Source: Brachionus koreanus
Taxonomy: Eukaryota > Rotifera > Eurotatoria > Ploima > Brachionidae
Direction of reading: 5' to 3'
Assembly: GCA_016987375.1 (NCBI GenBank)
Contig: PJRA01000198.1
Coordinates: 295,837-340,925, forward strand
Length of the DNA: 45,089 nucleotides
In this document: positions 20,270 through 30,237 of the stretch, piece after piece
Numbering within the stretch: position 1 is the stretch's first letter
Layout: the number at the start of each line of letters is the position of its first letter
The notes under the pieces: generated by a model
The model's input: the letters and a program-made list of their open reading frames with translations, nothing else
Told to the model about the DNA's origin: nothing
The model's database searches: none
Translations under genes and position numbers: made by a program

Positions 20270-23225
20270 TTAGAAATTAATCAGCTTACAATTAGCAACT
20301 TGTATAAGAAGATCGGCAATTTTATCCAAAATAAATCGAAAACCATCAAAAATAACATTTTCCAATTCTCCTCTTCTAAGACCCATTAAATTAACACCAA
20401 CATAATCAATAGAGCTAAAAAGATAATAAGCCACAAAATTGCTGACTGTTATAACATAGTCTAAAGCCAATTGACCGCAACTATTCAAATTTTTCAGCAC
20501 AAACGGGTAGTTGTCTTCAACCTTAACTCACAAAATTTAAAAAAAAAATTTTTTTTTATCACTCTAAAATTACGTATTTTACTCCTTCATTTGTATACTG
20601 AACGATCATATCTCTATAAGGCTCTGATTTAACCCAGACCAATGTTCCATATTCTTTACTTGTTTTCAGTGCTCTTTCAGTCAATGGTATCACTGTCTCT
20701 CTGAACTTTCTCTGCCAAATTGGTATATAATAACTCAATGTTCTAAAAACAGTCTTAAAACAAAACATCTAATTTTTTAATTAATTACTTTTGCACTGAA
20801 TAAATCAATTGTTTGACTGAATTGATCACTTTTAAGGTATGGTCCAAAAGACCATATTTTCGAAGCTGCTTTTGAACAGAGTTTGCTTTTAAAAAAATAT
20901 TAATTTTTTATTGAAAAAAAATAATAAAAATTACTGTAAATCGATTTATTGTAATTGGCATCCCAGTAAAAAAATAATGAAACGGCCAAAATAGAATAGA
21001 ACAATGTTTTAAAAACCATTTGACCGAGTGAAGACTTTTTGTAATGTGTTTGATTAATGCTCTGCAAAAAGAAAAAAAAATTTATTATTCTATATACAGT
21101 TACTATGATAATTTTTTTTTTTTTAATAAAATGAGACAAATTTATTTCAAGAATAAAATGCATAAATTTTTTAGGCTAATAATATTGATTTTTTTTACTG
21201 GTCATTAAACATAGTAGATTTTTACGGCCCTAAAATGCATGAACAAACAATTTTTTCAGCTGCAAACTTAACTTGATTTCATTTAAAAAAAAAAAACTTG
21301 CTTTTATCTTTATGTTTTTTTCTGAAATTTAATCTAATTTACTTTAAAAAAATTAATAATTAATTTAAAGATTTAAAACAATAGCTTATAAGTAATTAAA
21401 TTTTTTGATAAAAATAATAAAATATGTTTCAAATAATAACTAGATACCAAAGAATATATCGACAGTACGTCAATAAATTTGACAAGTTTTTTTAGGTCAT
21501 TTAAATACTAGCCTGAATATGAATTGAATTCTATTTTATATAGTTGAATTTGTTTCAATTAATGTATGAAAAATAATTTTCAATAAAACCTACTTTGACA
21601 AGGTGATTAAATTTTTTCAACAGATCAGTTTCAGAATTAGCTTTGTTTGATTTTGAACGAGCAAAATGATGTGCTTTTGTATGCACGTCTTTATTAGAAA
21701 TATTTAACTTTGACATTAAGTGAGTGGTTTGTTCATCAAAGTATTTGAATGTATCACGAGTGTATTTTAAAGATTTAAGCTCTTTAAAGTGCTTTGTAGA
21801 AACCTCTTCCAATAAAAGAACCGATTGAGCCAAATTTTTCGAGTAGCACTGCTTCCATTTTAACAGAGAATCTCTATTCTTTAACAAACAATCAAGTAAT
21901 AGCTCCATTATATCATCTTGTCTTGGGCACTTTTCTGCCGGCAAACGATGCAATAAGGCCTCAAAATAACTGCTTTCTCTGACTACATCTTGCTTAAAAA
22001 TGTTTCTCAGTAAATCGAAAGAATTTTTTAATTTTTGAGCGGCCTCTTTGGATAAATTTAAATTTTTATCATTGACCAATTCATAAATTTTATCATATTG
22101 ATCTATTTTAATGTGTATTTTGGACTTGGTTGCAATTTTGTGATGTCTAAAAAAAATAATTTTTTAAAAAATTAATTTTTTTAATTTCAAAAATTTACTC
22201 TAATAAATTATTCAGATAAAATATTATAAAATTAGCACATCCTTTAGTATTCAGTTGAGCCAGCATTGAATCGAACCAAATTTTAAGACCACTTTCTAAA
22301 TTATAGTAACCAAATTGACCCAATGCCCACAAAGCTATCAACAATCGCTGATGTCTGTGCCTATTGGCATTTATTTTTTCATTAAACTTAAAATGAGAGC
22401 ATTTAACATTATTTAAAAAATATTAAATTAAAAACTCCACTTTTTCCAAATTTATTGACAGGTTTGGATTCAGCTTTGAGATCAATTGGAATGCTATTTT
22501 GTTTCCATGATTTGACGGAATTTTTTGGTTATCAAAAAATAAATTATTTAAACAAAATTCAAAAAGTTTATCAGCATCATTTTTGTTCAATTTGGTCAAT
22601 TGGACATTCAAAAATTTAAGAACACTTTTTTCCATCATTGAAATGGGGTAAACTAAATGAAAATTAATTAAAGTCTAAATTAAAATAATCAAAAGAAAAA
22701 AATATTGAAATTACATTGTTCTTGACAAGGATTTGGGTCTATTTCAGGTATGGGTTCAAGTTTTTTATTCAAAAAAGCAATTAAATTCTCATTGATTACA
22801 AGATTGTTATTTGGAAATAAAGATTCTAATTGAGATAACTGTTTTTCAAATTCGTCCAGTTTTAAATCTTTGAGAGCACTCTCAAGCTCTTGATCTGTGT
22901 TTTTTGGCACTTGTTTTGGGCTTTGCTTCTTTTTTTGAACAGAAACCATGCTTGTATTAACCAAGTTTAAAGATTCTTTTGGCTCTTTGCGCGTAGTTTT
23001 TTTAGGCGAGTCCATTTTCGCCGATTTAACACTCTTATTATTGTTTATTTCTTCGTCATCAGACTCTCGTATTAAGTCGTAAATAGTTGAGCTGGTTTGG
23101 ATTGGAGGTAAAATGTCAATTTTTGGCACATCTTTTTTATCCTTTGTCTTGGGCTCAGTTTTTTTTGCCGCTTTTTTTCCACCGGCAACTTCCCATCCGA
23201 AATTTGCAGATGCAGTATTAGTCAT
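20270..23225 (-). CDS. TMEM214: Transmembrane protein 214, eight exons
   Basis: Exons are 23225-22715, 22652-22441, 22386-22199, 22146-21594, 21061-20935, 20885-20789, 20742-20574 and 20521-20270. Phases match at every junction, giving 702 residues (human TMEM214 689). Introns are 46-62 bp except the fourth (532 bp). The family N-terminus is clear: GWEVAGGKKAAKK, then PPIQTSSTIYDL, a Lys-rich linker, ESALKDLKLDEFEKQLSQLE, and AFLNKKLEPIPE. Later come RHQRLLIALWALGQFG and a hydrophobic membrane segment (FKTLFYSILAVSLFFYW), followed by weakly hydrophobic helices. TMEM214 is an ER membrane protein reported to anchor procaspase-4 in ER-stress apoptosis and to bind microtubules in vertebrates; the animal-wide role is unclear. 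One intron uses a less usual donor, GTGGAG (22440). The short exon between 20885 and 20789 depends on the acceptor TTTTTAG at 20743 to keep frame. Confidence 0.9.
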
Positions 23226-23765
23226 TTTTGTTCAAAATTCAAGTTTGTTTAAATAAATAAAATTGGATAAAGTGTCTAAAAATTTTTAGTTTTTAAATAT
23301 TTTTTCTGTACTGTTGGCGGTTTAAGATTAATTTAAGGTCTTGGTCGTTTGAAATGTTTATTTTAGAATTTTATTTTATTTCGAATTCATGTATATATGC
23401 TTGATTTTGGCAAATTTTAAAATTATGAGTTTATGTTAAGATTTTTTATGCATTTGCCTACAATTACTATGTCAAAGTGTATGGCTTGTATGAACAAAAA
23501 TAGATAGAGCACACAGTTACATTTATCTAGATAAAAATTTTCACTATTATTATTTTTTGTAATTGTCTTATATATTTTGTATCGTTTTCTATTTAACATT
23601 AAATTAAATTGCCAAATTTTTTTAAAGCCATAATAAATGAACAAAATTTTTTATTGACAAATTAAATTGAAAATTATTATTAATTTTTAATTAATATTCT
23701 AAAATAAAAATATTTCATAATCATGGTTCTTAGAAAAATTGAAATAAAAAATAAACGTTGGCTTT

Positions 23766-23878
23766 NNNNNNNNNNNNNNNNNNNNNNNNNNNNNNNNNNN
23801 NNNNNNNNNNNNNNNNNNNNNNNNNNNNNNNNNNNNNNNNNNNNNNNNNNNNNNNNNNNNNNNNNNNNNNNNNNNNNN
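23766..23878. other. Assembly gap (113 N)
   Basis: This is a run of N between plain AT-rich flanks. It lies in the intergenic, repeat-bearing interval between TMEM214 and the receptor gene; no gene is visibly interrupted. Confidence 0.99.
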
Positions 23879-24119
23879 CCAAATTAAAGTCTTTTTTACA
23901 ATTATTAATTTAACTAGATGAGTTTATGATGTTGATGTTGATGATTAGCTTAATGGTTGCTTTTTATTTATTTTCTAAATTATAATCAATGAAAAAAGAA
24001 ATTTTTTGTACAATTTATATTGAATATCAGAATGATCATGCCATCAAAATTGTTTACCTCATCACATCATTAATTCTATATCAATAAATAATTTCTAAAA
24101 TAATCTGGACAAATTGCTC

Positions 24120-24196
24120 AGAAAACGACCGAATTTAATGCCATAGCTTCAATGAAGCTTTACCCAAAGGGTCGAACTACTACTACTACTATTAAT
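24120..24196 (+). repeat. tRNA-like short repeat with (ACT)n tail, copy G
   Basis: GCCATAGCTTCAATGAAGCT is followed by TTACCCAAAGGGTCGAACTA and (CTA)n. GGTCGAAC is B-box-like, and CATAGCTTCAATGAAGC sits where an A box would be and forms a small hairpin. CCC-AAA-GGG gives another stem. It shares the tail type with copies C, D and E, and the start CCATAGC with copy A. Confidence 0.5.
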
Positions 24197-24199
24197 TAT

Positions 24200-24785
24200 T
24201 TTGTTTTTAACCAATTTTGTTTTAGTTTTTAAATAATATTATCATCATTTTCAATTGAATTTGAGTTAATAAATTCAAAAAATATTTTAATTTTTTTTTT
24301 CTTTATTAAATGCTAAAATAGAACTTAATAAAGAAAAAATATGAAATATTATTTAATATCTTGAATAATTTAACGACTGTAACTTATTAAAATTCATTTT
24401 TTCTCATTTGGCAATTTTCAAATTTGTCTCTATTCTTTTTAAAAATCTGGTCGCGTACTTAAATACATATTTGATTAAAGTAAACTCTGTTTTATTATTA
24501 CATTAATCTTTTTCATTTAATAAAGTAAGAGTTATAACAATCTTTCTATTGTCCCCTGCTACATTACATGGTAGCAGTGACAAAAAATGGCAACCACTCG
24601 ACAGAGAGAAGCATTAAAAGACAGTTGATCAAAGTTGGAAAGCGGGAGTGAAAAATGAACTATTGTTGGATTACAATGCAAATGCACCTGTGTACTATGG
24701 AAGGAATAATGAAGGTGTCAAAAATTGGATTTTGTTAGTATCTAATGATGTCCCTGAATACAGAATTTATTTATCAAATATTTAA
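24200..24785 (+). mobile_element. Relic of an LTR retrotransposon (LTR end, primer-binding site, start of gag)
   Basis: A likely LTR 3' end (AATAAA at about 24519, terminus CTGCTACATTACA at 24568) is followed immediately by TGGTAGCAGTGAC (24569-24581). This resembles a primer-binding site for the initiator-Met tRNA (usual form TGGTAGCAGAGC). ATG at 24587 opens a frame that stops after 13 codons. A second frame, 24636-24785, encodes WKAGVKNELLLDYN and PVYYGRNNEGVKNWILLVSN, a pattern like the N-terminal region of retrotransposon Gag. The frames are broken by stops and a shift, and no protease, RT or integrase follows, so this is a dead fragment. The left LTR boundary is not defined. Confidence 0.55.
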
Positions 24786-24912
24786 TAATAATGAAATTGA
24801 TTAATAAAAAAAAATACTAATAATAACCAATTTATTTAAAACTAAAACAGTTGATTATTGATATTGATTCTTAAAAAATTACAAATATTCTAACAACATA
24901 GATTAAACATAT

Positions 24913-27414
24913 TTAATATTTTTTTGATACAAATGAAGAACTATTAGCCAATTTAAATTGAATATCTTTATTAGAATCAGCTGAACTGGTTAAAGTTTCA
25001 ATTGAAAAATTGTAGCTTTTTTTCTTCTGAATATTTAGTTTTGATCCGTCATTTACTCTTACTTTAATCAAATTCAAATACATGTCAACTATATTTTTTC
25101 TACAAATAAATGCCACAAAGATAAAGCTTCCAGTGAAACCATTACATAATATAAAAAAATATGTAAAAAATGTATACAACACATTTCGCTCATTTATATT
25201 TGGCAATAGAAACCCACTAATCCAAGTAAATCCCATAATACAAGCCATTTGAATATAAAACTTTAATTCTTCATCTCCTGGGAGTCGATTTTTGGAAAAA
25301 CGTCTCAAAGTATTTCTGCTTTGTTTGCGCTTTTGTCTGCGTATACTATACACAGTCAGAAAATAATAGACTGCATTAACGAATATTATAAAACCAATAG
25401 GAATTCCAAAAAATATCAAATTAGCTCTACCATTTTGAATCCAACATGATTTAGACAAAATTTTATCGTCTCTTGGACAAAAATTTTTGGCGTTCCATAG
25501 CATGTTTATTTTTTCACAACCAGACAAATAGAGAGCATAGCATGGTCTAAAGGGAACTTCAAAGATTGGCTTTTGAACACTAAGATCAAGTATGAGCGCT
25601 GGTAGAACAATGCTTAAAGGAGTTAGCCAGGCATACAGCGCATATTTGGGCAGTCTATCGGACACTTTTTGTGACTGGAGTAAAATGTGCGATGCTTTGA
25701 GACGAAAATTCCTATACAAATCAAAAGCCATTACATTCATCCAGAAAAATGATGTCAAAAAACCATAGTGGGTTAAAATGGCATTTAGAAAACAAGTAAA
25801 ATCTAAATTACTGAAAAAAGAGCCCAGAATGAATGAAAATTGAGCTATACTCAAAGCCAAAGTTAGATTTATTAAATTCCATCCGGGTATGTTTCTTAAC
25901 TCAGGAAATAAGCTGTATGTAATTAAAGTCAATAGCATACAAAACAGGGATACCAAATTGGCTATTAAAGAAAACCAACTGGCTATTTTATGTGTCAAAG
26001 TTGGTTCAGTTGATTGCATCATTGATTTAAGCGCATTATTATGCACTGTGTTGTTAGGTATGTATTGACATATTCGAATATATTTGTCTGGTTCTTTGAA
26101 ATCAAATTCATACTCATCAATTGAATAGCACTTGTATTTAAACATAAGCCAACAAAATGATCTGTTTTGTTCATGATAGGTAAACTCACATAACCTAGCT
26201 CTGTAAATTGTAAAATTATCACAATTAACTCTTATTTTGGGCGCTCTATCACACACAGTCAGAATAGTTGATACGTCTAGAGCTGAATTGTTTCGGTCAA
26301 TGATTAAATCAGTCACATCTGAATAATTTAACTTGCTGAAATCAATATACAACACTTGTTGATGAAGCTGATTATTGTTGTGTATATTCTCATAATTGTG
26401 TTCACCTTTTGGGTATTTTTTCTCTATCTTTTCGTCAAATTTAGCTCGGTAAAGAAGAGTTAGATAGAAGTATCCCGGTCCGTAATAGCGACCAGTTGAA
26501 TTTGTGTACACAAAGTATGTTCTAGTTGGTTCAAATGAAACCAAAATTCTAAAATCATTTGATATATAAGTCTTGTTCTCATTTTTTTCGCCACACCAGC
26601 TCAAGTAATCGTACTTTTTCGATTCGATTACATTGGCAAATTTAATAATTGAACTTTGAAATTTAAGAGCATACTGTTCAAATGCAAAAACCAATAGTGT
26701 AAAATAGAGCTGAATTGTTTCTTTTTCTTCATGATCACGTTTTTCCAAAAGCCAAAAATTCATCACTATTGATTCACTTACTAAAATAAAATTTGTCTCA
26801 TTTATTTCTTTTTTTTTTCTATTAAGCTGATGAGATATTATTTTAATCTGATCAATTCGACTTGAATTAATATTAAGAATTGTCGCTATTAAAATTTCAA
26901 AATTAGAATAAAAATCTTGATTGTTTGTTAAAAAATGTTCTGAACAATTCGATTGATCGAATAATTCCAGCTGACAGAGTTCATTTGATATTGTTAATTC
27001 AATGTGCATTTTAGAATTTGTTTTTATGTGATTATCTGTGTTGGTTTTGTTGTAGTATGGATCGGGAATGCATCCATGCGAGTCAAGCACATATCCTTCC
27101 ATGCAGAAAATCTCACGGCATCCAACTACGGGGTCATACATTTGTCCGTGCTTACAATTGCCCGTGTCTGACCAATGTGCTCCATTTGCGTTGTTGATTA
27201 GGTGCAGAGATGAAGTTCCATCTGGATCGAAATTCATTAGAATGGACAAAGACTGTGGTCTGCCAAAAAAACGCTGCTTTGAATAAATCATATTCAATTT
27301 TGTTAAAGCTAAATTTTCCACTGATTTGTATAGGGTCAGCACTGTCTGATTTTGGCATCCAAAACTGACATTAGAAAATATTGAGAGCAAGATTAATAAA
27401 GTCGTACGATTCAT
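24913..27414 (-). CDS. Seven-helix receptor, methuselah/adhesion-like (secretin superfamily), single exon
   Basis: One exon encodes 833 residues. A signal peptide (about 1-19) precedes an extracellular region of about 455 residues. This has a Cys-containing N-terminal module (GNCKHGQMYDPVVGCREIFC) and many N-glycosylation sites. The seven helices lie at roughly 478-502, 511-535, 541-567, 591-611, 665-690, 716-738 and 745-771. The family-B marks are FFWMNVMAFDLYRNF in TM3, GFTWISGFLLPN in TM6 and FILCNGFTGSFIFVAF in TM7. These resemble methuselah-like and adhesion receptors. The usual GPS cleavage motif (C-x-x-x-x-x-C-x-C-x-H-L-S/T) is not seen, so no autocleavage is predicted. The absence of introns in a genome where most genes here have them suggests retroposition or intron loss. 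The ligand cannot be guessed. Confidence 0.85.
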   Translation of the reverse strand: MNRTTLLILLSIFSNVSFGCQNQTVLTLYKSVENLALTKLNMIYSKQRFFGRPQSLSILMNFDPDGTSSLHLINNANGAHWSDTGNCKHGQMYDPVVGCREIFCMEGYVLDSHGCIPDPYYNKTNTDNHIKTNSKMHIELTISNELCQLELFDQSNCSEHFLTNNQDFYSNFEILIATILNINSSRIDQIKIISHQLNRKKKEINETNFILVSESIVMNFWLLEKRDHEEKETIQLYFTLLVFAFEQYALKFQSSIIKFANVIESKKYDYLSWCGEKNENKTYISNDFRILVSFEPTRTYFVYTNSTGRYYGPGYFYLTLLYRAKFDEKIEKKYPKGEHNYENIHNNNQLHQQVLYIDFSKLNYSDVTDLIIDRNNSALDVSTILTVCDRAPKIRVNCDNFTIYRARLCEFTYHEQNRSFCWLMFKYKCYSIDEYEFDFKEPDKYIRICQYIPNNTVHNNALKSMMQSTEPTLTHKIASWFSLIANLVSLFCMLLTLITYSLFPELRNIPGWNLINLTLALSIAQFSFILGSFFSNLDFTCFLNAILTHYGFLTSFFWMNVMAFDLYRNFRLKASHILLQSQKVSDRLPKYALYAWLTPLSIVLPALILDLSVQKPIFEVPFRPCYALYLSGCEKINMLWNAKNFCPRDDKILSKSCWIQNGRANLIFFGIPIGFIIFVNAVYYFLTVYSIRRQKRKQSRNTLRRFSKNRLPGDEELKFYIQMACIMGFTWISGFLLPNINERNVLYTFFTYFFILCNGFTGSFIFVAFICRKNIVDMYLNLIKVRVNDGSKLNIQKKKSYNFSIETLTSSADSNKDIQFKLANSSSFVSKKY

Positions 27415-27830
27415 CTCAAAAATTTGACTAATGAACTAAAATTTTATTTCTGCTTTACTTATTTTTTTTATCTAATTTAAATGCAATTTCCTGCACTTAT
27501 TTTCTAATCATGTTAAACAAAAATTTAGAGATAAAAACCCTAAAATTCAATTATTTCAGCATTTAAAAAATTTATCTTAAACTTGATTTTTAAAATTGAT
27601 CCAAAAAAAAAAGAGAAGCGGAAGTCGACAAAAAAAAATAACTGGAAAAATGAATTCTTAGTTTTGAAAGAAAATTAAGACAATTTAATAAACATGATTG
27701 AGTTTTGAAACATCATTAAGCTCATATTAGTGTTGATGGCGTGTCATGTATAGCTGAAAAAAAAAAAGAAAAATTTTTTTTTTGAAAAATTTATTTCAAT
27801 ATTTGTCTACTGAACTAATCTACCGTTTTA

Positions 27831-27857
27831 GATATCAATATTAAACTCGTCAACACG
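27831..27857 (+). promoter_or_regulatory. 5' UTR splice acceptor of OST4 (cis or spliced-leader)
   Basis: CTACCGTTTTAG ends at 27831, 26 bases before the OST4 start codon. A strong acceptor without an obvious upstream coding exon means either a 5' UTR intron or a spliced-leader trans-splice site. Trans-splicing is known in rotifers and some other small invertebrates, but the sequence cannot tell these apart. Confidence 0.4.
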
Positions 27858-27977
27858 ATGATCACCGATGTTCAATTGGCCATATTTGCTAATGTACTGG
27901 GAGTTTCAATTTTCTTGCTAATTGTTGTTTTTCACTATGTTTCAGTGAATGGATCAAGAGTGGTCAAGATTGATTAA
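27858..27977 (+). CDS. OST4: OST4, small subunit of oligosaccharyltransferase
   Basis: ATG 27858 to TAA 27975-27977 encodes 39 residues, starting [20 protein letters not shown], almost identical to animal OST4 (human 37 residues). The single helix [20 protein letters not shown] spans the ER membrane. OST4 stabilises the catalytic STT3 subunit and partner subunits in the oligosaccharyltransferase complex that N-glycosylates nascent proteins. The C-terminal tail (NGSRVVKID) differs from vertebrates, as is usual. AATAAA follows the stop within 10 bases. The gene is below usual ORF length limits and easily missed. It is divergently placed from the receptor gene, 443 bp away. Confidence 0.95.
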   Translation: MITDVQLAIFANVLGVSIFLLIVVFHYVSVNGSRVVKID

Positions 27978-28418
27978 AAAATAAATTCAATTTAACAAGT
28001 TTAGACAAAGATCAATCTAATTTATAAATTTTTAATCTATTAGTTATTATGTGTTTAATTCGTTTAAAGTATAAAAAAAATTCCAAAAAATTTTTAAATT
28101 TATTATTAAATCAATAAACTGTTTAAGAATATATATTTTTTTTTAATTTAAAAAATTCAAATTATTTTTAGACAATTTTGGTCAACAATATTCAAATAGA
28201 GAAAAAAAATATGTTAAATATCTCAAATTCAATTTTTTTGATGCTCTATATTAGAAAAAAAATACGGTGAACCAAAAGCTCGGTCTTATTTTTTAAAAAT
28301 TAAAATAAGCATGCTTTGTATACCCAATTATTTCACAAAGCTAAAATTTCTACAAAAAGCTATGAATTACTTTTTTCTTTTAACTTATTAAATCAACTAT
28401 TTTTGATTTTTTAATTTA

Positions 28419-28420
28419 GA
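28419..28420 (+). promoter_or_regulatory. Splice acceptor abutting the SLC34 start codon
   Basis: TTTTTTAATTTAG ends at 28419 and ATG starts at 28420, with no base between. The coding exon has no upstream coding partner, so the acceptor must serve a 5' UTR intron or a spliced leader. Confidence 0.45.
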
Positions 28421-30237
28421 TGATGTCAAACTTTCAAAAAAATCCCTCAGCATGCCGTTACGCTAAAGTGATACAAATGGATAATGAATACGAGTCATTG
28501 AAAAAGATTGCTGCCGAACAAGAGGAAGAGGACGAATCTGACCGTCCATGGCATCTTTACTCCAATAAAGAAAAGCTAAATTTCACTCTCTTTTCAACAA
28601 TTAAAATAATTTTATTAGTTTTTTTTTTGTACATTTTTTTATTATCATTAAATTTTTTGACAATTGGTTTCACATTAGTATCCCCTCACGCTCTCAAAGC
28701 AGAACAAGCCATTCAATTTTTACTCTCGAACCCGTTTGCAGCCCTATCAGTTGGTATTTTAGTCACAGCAGTTCTTCAAAGCGCCACAGCTACAACTTCA
28801 ATTGTGGTCACAATGGTTGGCGCTGGCATTATTCCATCAGCCAAAAAAGCTATTCCAATCATAATGGGTTCCAATATCGGAACATGTGTAACCAATTCCT
28901 TGGTGGCGCTGACTCTTTCTGGCGATCCTGTTGAATTCAAGCGCGCATTCAGTGCAGCAACTCTCAATGACATGTTCAACTATCTAACTACCTCTATTCT
29001 TCTATTTCTTGACATTTCATTTGATTTTTTGCAAATTTTGTCCAAAAAATTGACCAAATTAATACCTGAGAATGTTGAAGATTTAAAAAAAGCCAATTTT
29101 ATTGAGGAAATTTTGCATCCGGTGAGCGATTTTTTCATCAAATTAAACGAAACAAGCATTGAAGCAATACAATTTGGATCGAACAACACAGAGATTGCGT
29201 TAAGATGTTATGTGGACTTTAGTAACAGTAGTGCAATAAATGACACCGAATTCAATCAGTGCGATTATTTAACTTTCCCAATGATTGATCATTTAGGCGA
29301 TGGATTAACCGGATTATTTTTTATTTTATTTTCATTGATAATTCTCACTGCATGCTTATTTGGCATAGTAAAAATACTAAGCTTATTTATAGTGGGACCG
29401 ATTGCTCGTGGAGTTCGAAGCGCAGTAAATGCTTCTTTGCCAGGCAAAATGAAATGGTTTACGCAAGTGATACTGTTTTTTTTTGCGTTTTTTTTAACTC
29501 TTATTGTACAGAGCTCGAATATAATTACAGCTACTTTGGTTCCTTTGTGTGGCATCGGCATGGTCTCTTTGCATAGAGTCTATGTAATGACTTTAGGCTC
29601 TAATATAGGCACTACGGTTACCGGAATACTCAGTGCACTAACCCAACCAACATATGCCATCAAAAAATCAATGCAACTAGCTATAGTTAATACCCTATTT
29701 AATTTGTTCGGCGTTTTACTTTGGCTTCCACTACCAGCTATGAGATTTCCTAAAAAATTGTCTAGAAATTTAGGCGAAATTATCTATGAGTATAAGTGGT
29801 TTTTGTATGTGTATGCATTTACGTGCTATGTTGTCCTTCCGACGTTTGTACTCGGTCTGGCATTGATACCCCATTGGATAGGACTGGCAGTTTTTTTTAT
29901 TCCAATTTTTCTCGTGATCTTGCTCTATACTATTTTATTAATAATTAGAAAATATTTTACGAATTCATTACCAATAAAGCTTCAAAACTTTGACTGGTTT
30001 CCAAATTGGACCAAATTGTCTTATTGGGACAGCTTATTCAACAAGCTTGAGCTTGCTCCTTCTCTAGAAGACACAATTAATTACAATGATAACAATTTAC
30101 CTAATATGCTTCGAAGATATAGTGCCATTGATTCGGTAATAAAACAAGCTTTGATATTCAAGCGTGAAAACACAATACAAAATTTAGAATCAAGCGACGA
30201 TGAAGATGAAGACAATTATCTAACATGGCCTAGATAA
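28420..30237 (+). CDS. SLC34-family sodium/phosphate cotransporter, single coding exon
   Basis: This encodes 605 residues. Na/Pi-IIb-type carriers bring phosphate into cells with sodium across the apical plasma membrane. The fold is an inverted repeat, visible here. The first half has AVLQSATATTSIVVTMV (about 117-133) then PIIMGSNIGT and GDPVEFKRAFSAATLNDMFN. The second half has LIVQSSNIITATLVPLCGIG (about 361-380) then LGSNIGTTVTGILSAL. A large extracellular loop between the halves (about 240-290) carries several N-glycosylation sites and two Cys. The N-terminus is hydrophilic and acidic (QEEEDESDRPWHLY), as is the cytosolic C-terminus (ESSDDEDEDNYLTWPR). The first-repeat QSSS signature is QSAT and the second is QSSN, so substrate handling may differ. 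As for the receptor upstream, the coding region has no intron. Confidence 0.93.
   Translation: MMSNFQKNPSACRYAKVIQMDNEYESLKKIAAEQEEEDESDRPWHLYSNKEKLNFTLFSTIKIILLVFFLYIFLLSLNFLTIGFTLVSPHALKAEQAIQFLLSNPFAALSVGILVTAVLQSATATTSIVVTMVGAGIIPSAKKAIPIIMGSNIGTCVTNSLVALTLSGDPVEFKRAFSAATLNDMFNYLTTSILLFLDISFDFLQILSKKLTKLIPENVEDLKKANFIEEILHPVSDFFIKLNETSIEAIQFGSNNTEIALRCYVDFSNSSAINDTEFNQCDYLTFPMIDHLGDGLTGLFFILFSLIILTACLFGIVKILSLFIVGPIARGVRSAVNASLPGKMKWFTQVILFFFAFFLTLIVQSSNIITATLVPLCGIGMVSLHRVYVMTLGSNIGTTVTGILSALTQPTYAIKKSMQLAIVNTLFNLFGVLLWLPLPAMRFPKKLSRNLGEIIYEYKWFLYVYAFTCYVVLPTFVLGLALIPHWIGLAVFFIPIFLVILLYTILLIIRKYFTNSLPIKLQNFDWFPNWTKLSYWDSLFNKLELAPSLEDTINYNDNNLPNMLRRYSAIDSVIKQALIFKRENTIQNLESSDDEDEDNYLTWPR

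Noticed and set aside
23423..23644. 73-residue minus-strand frame between TMEM214 and the gap
   Set aside because: Low-complexity AT-rich translation with no splice partner.
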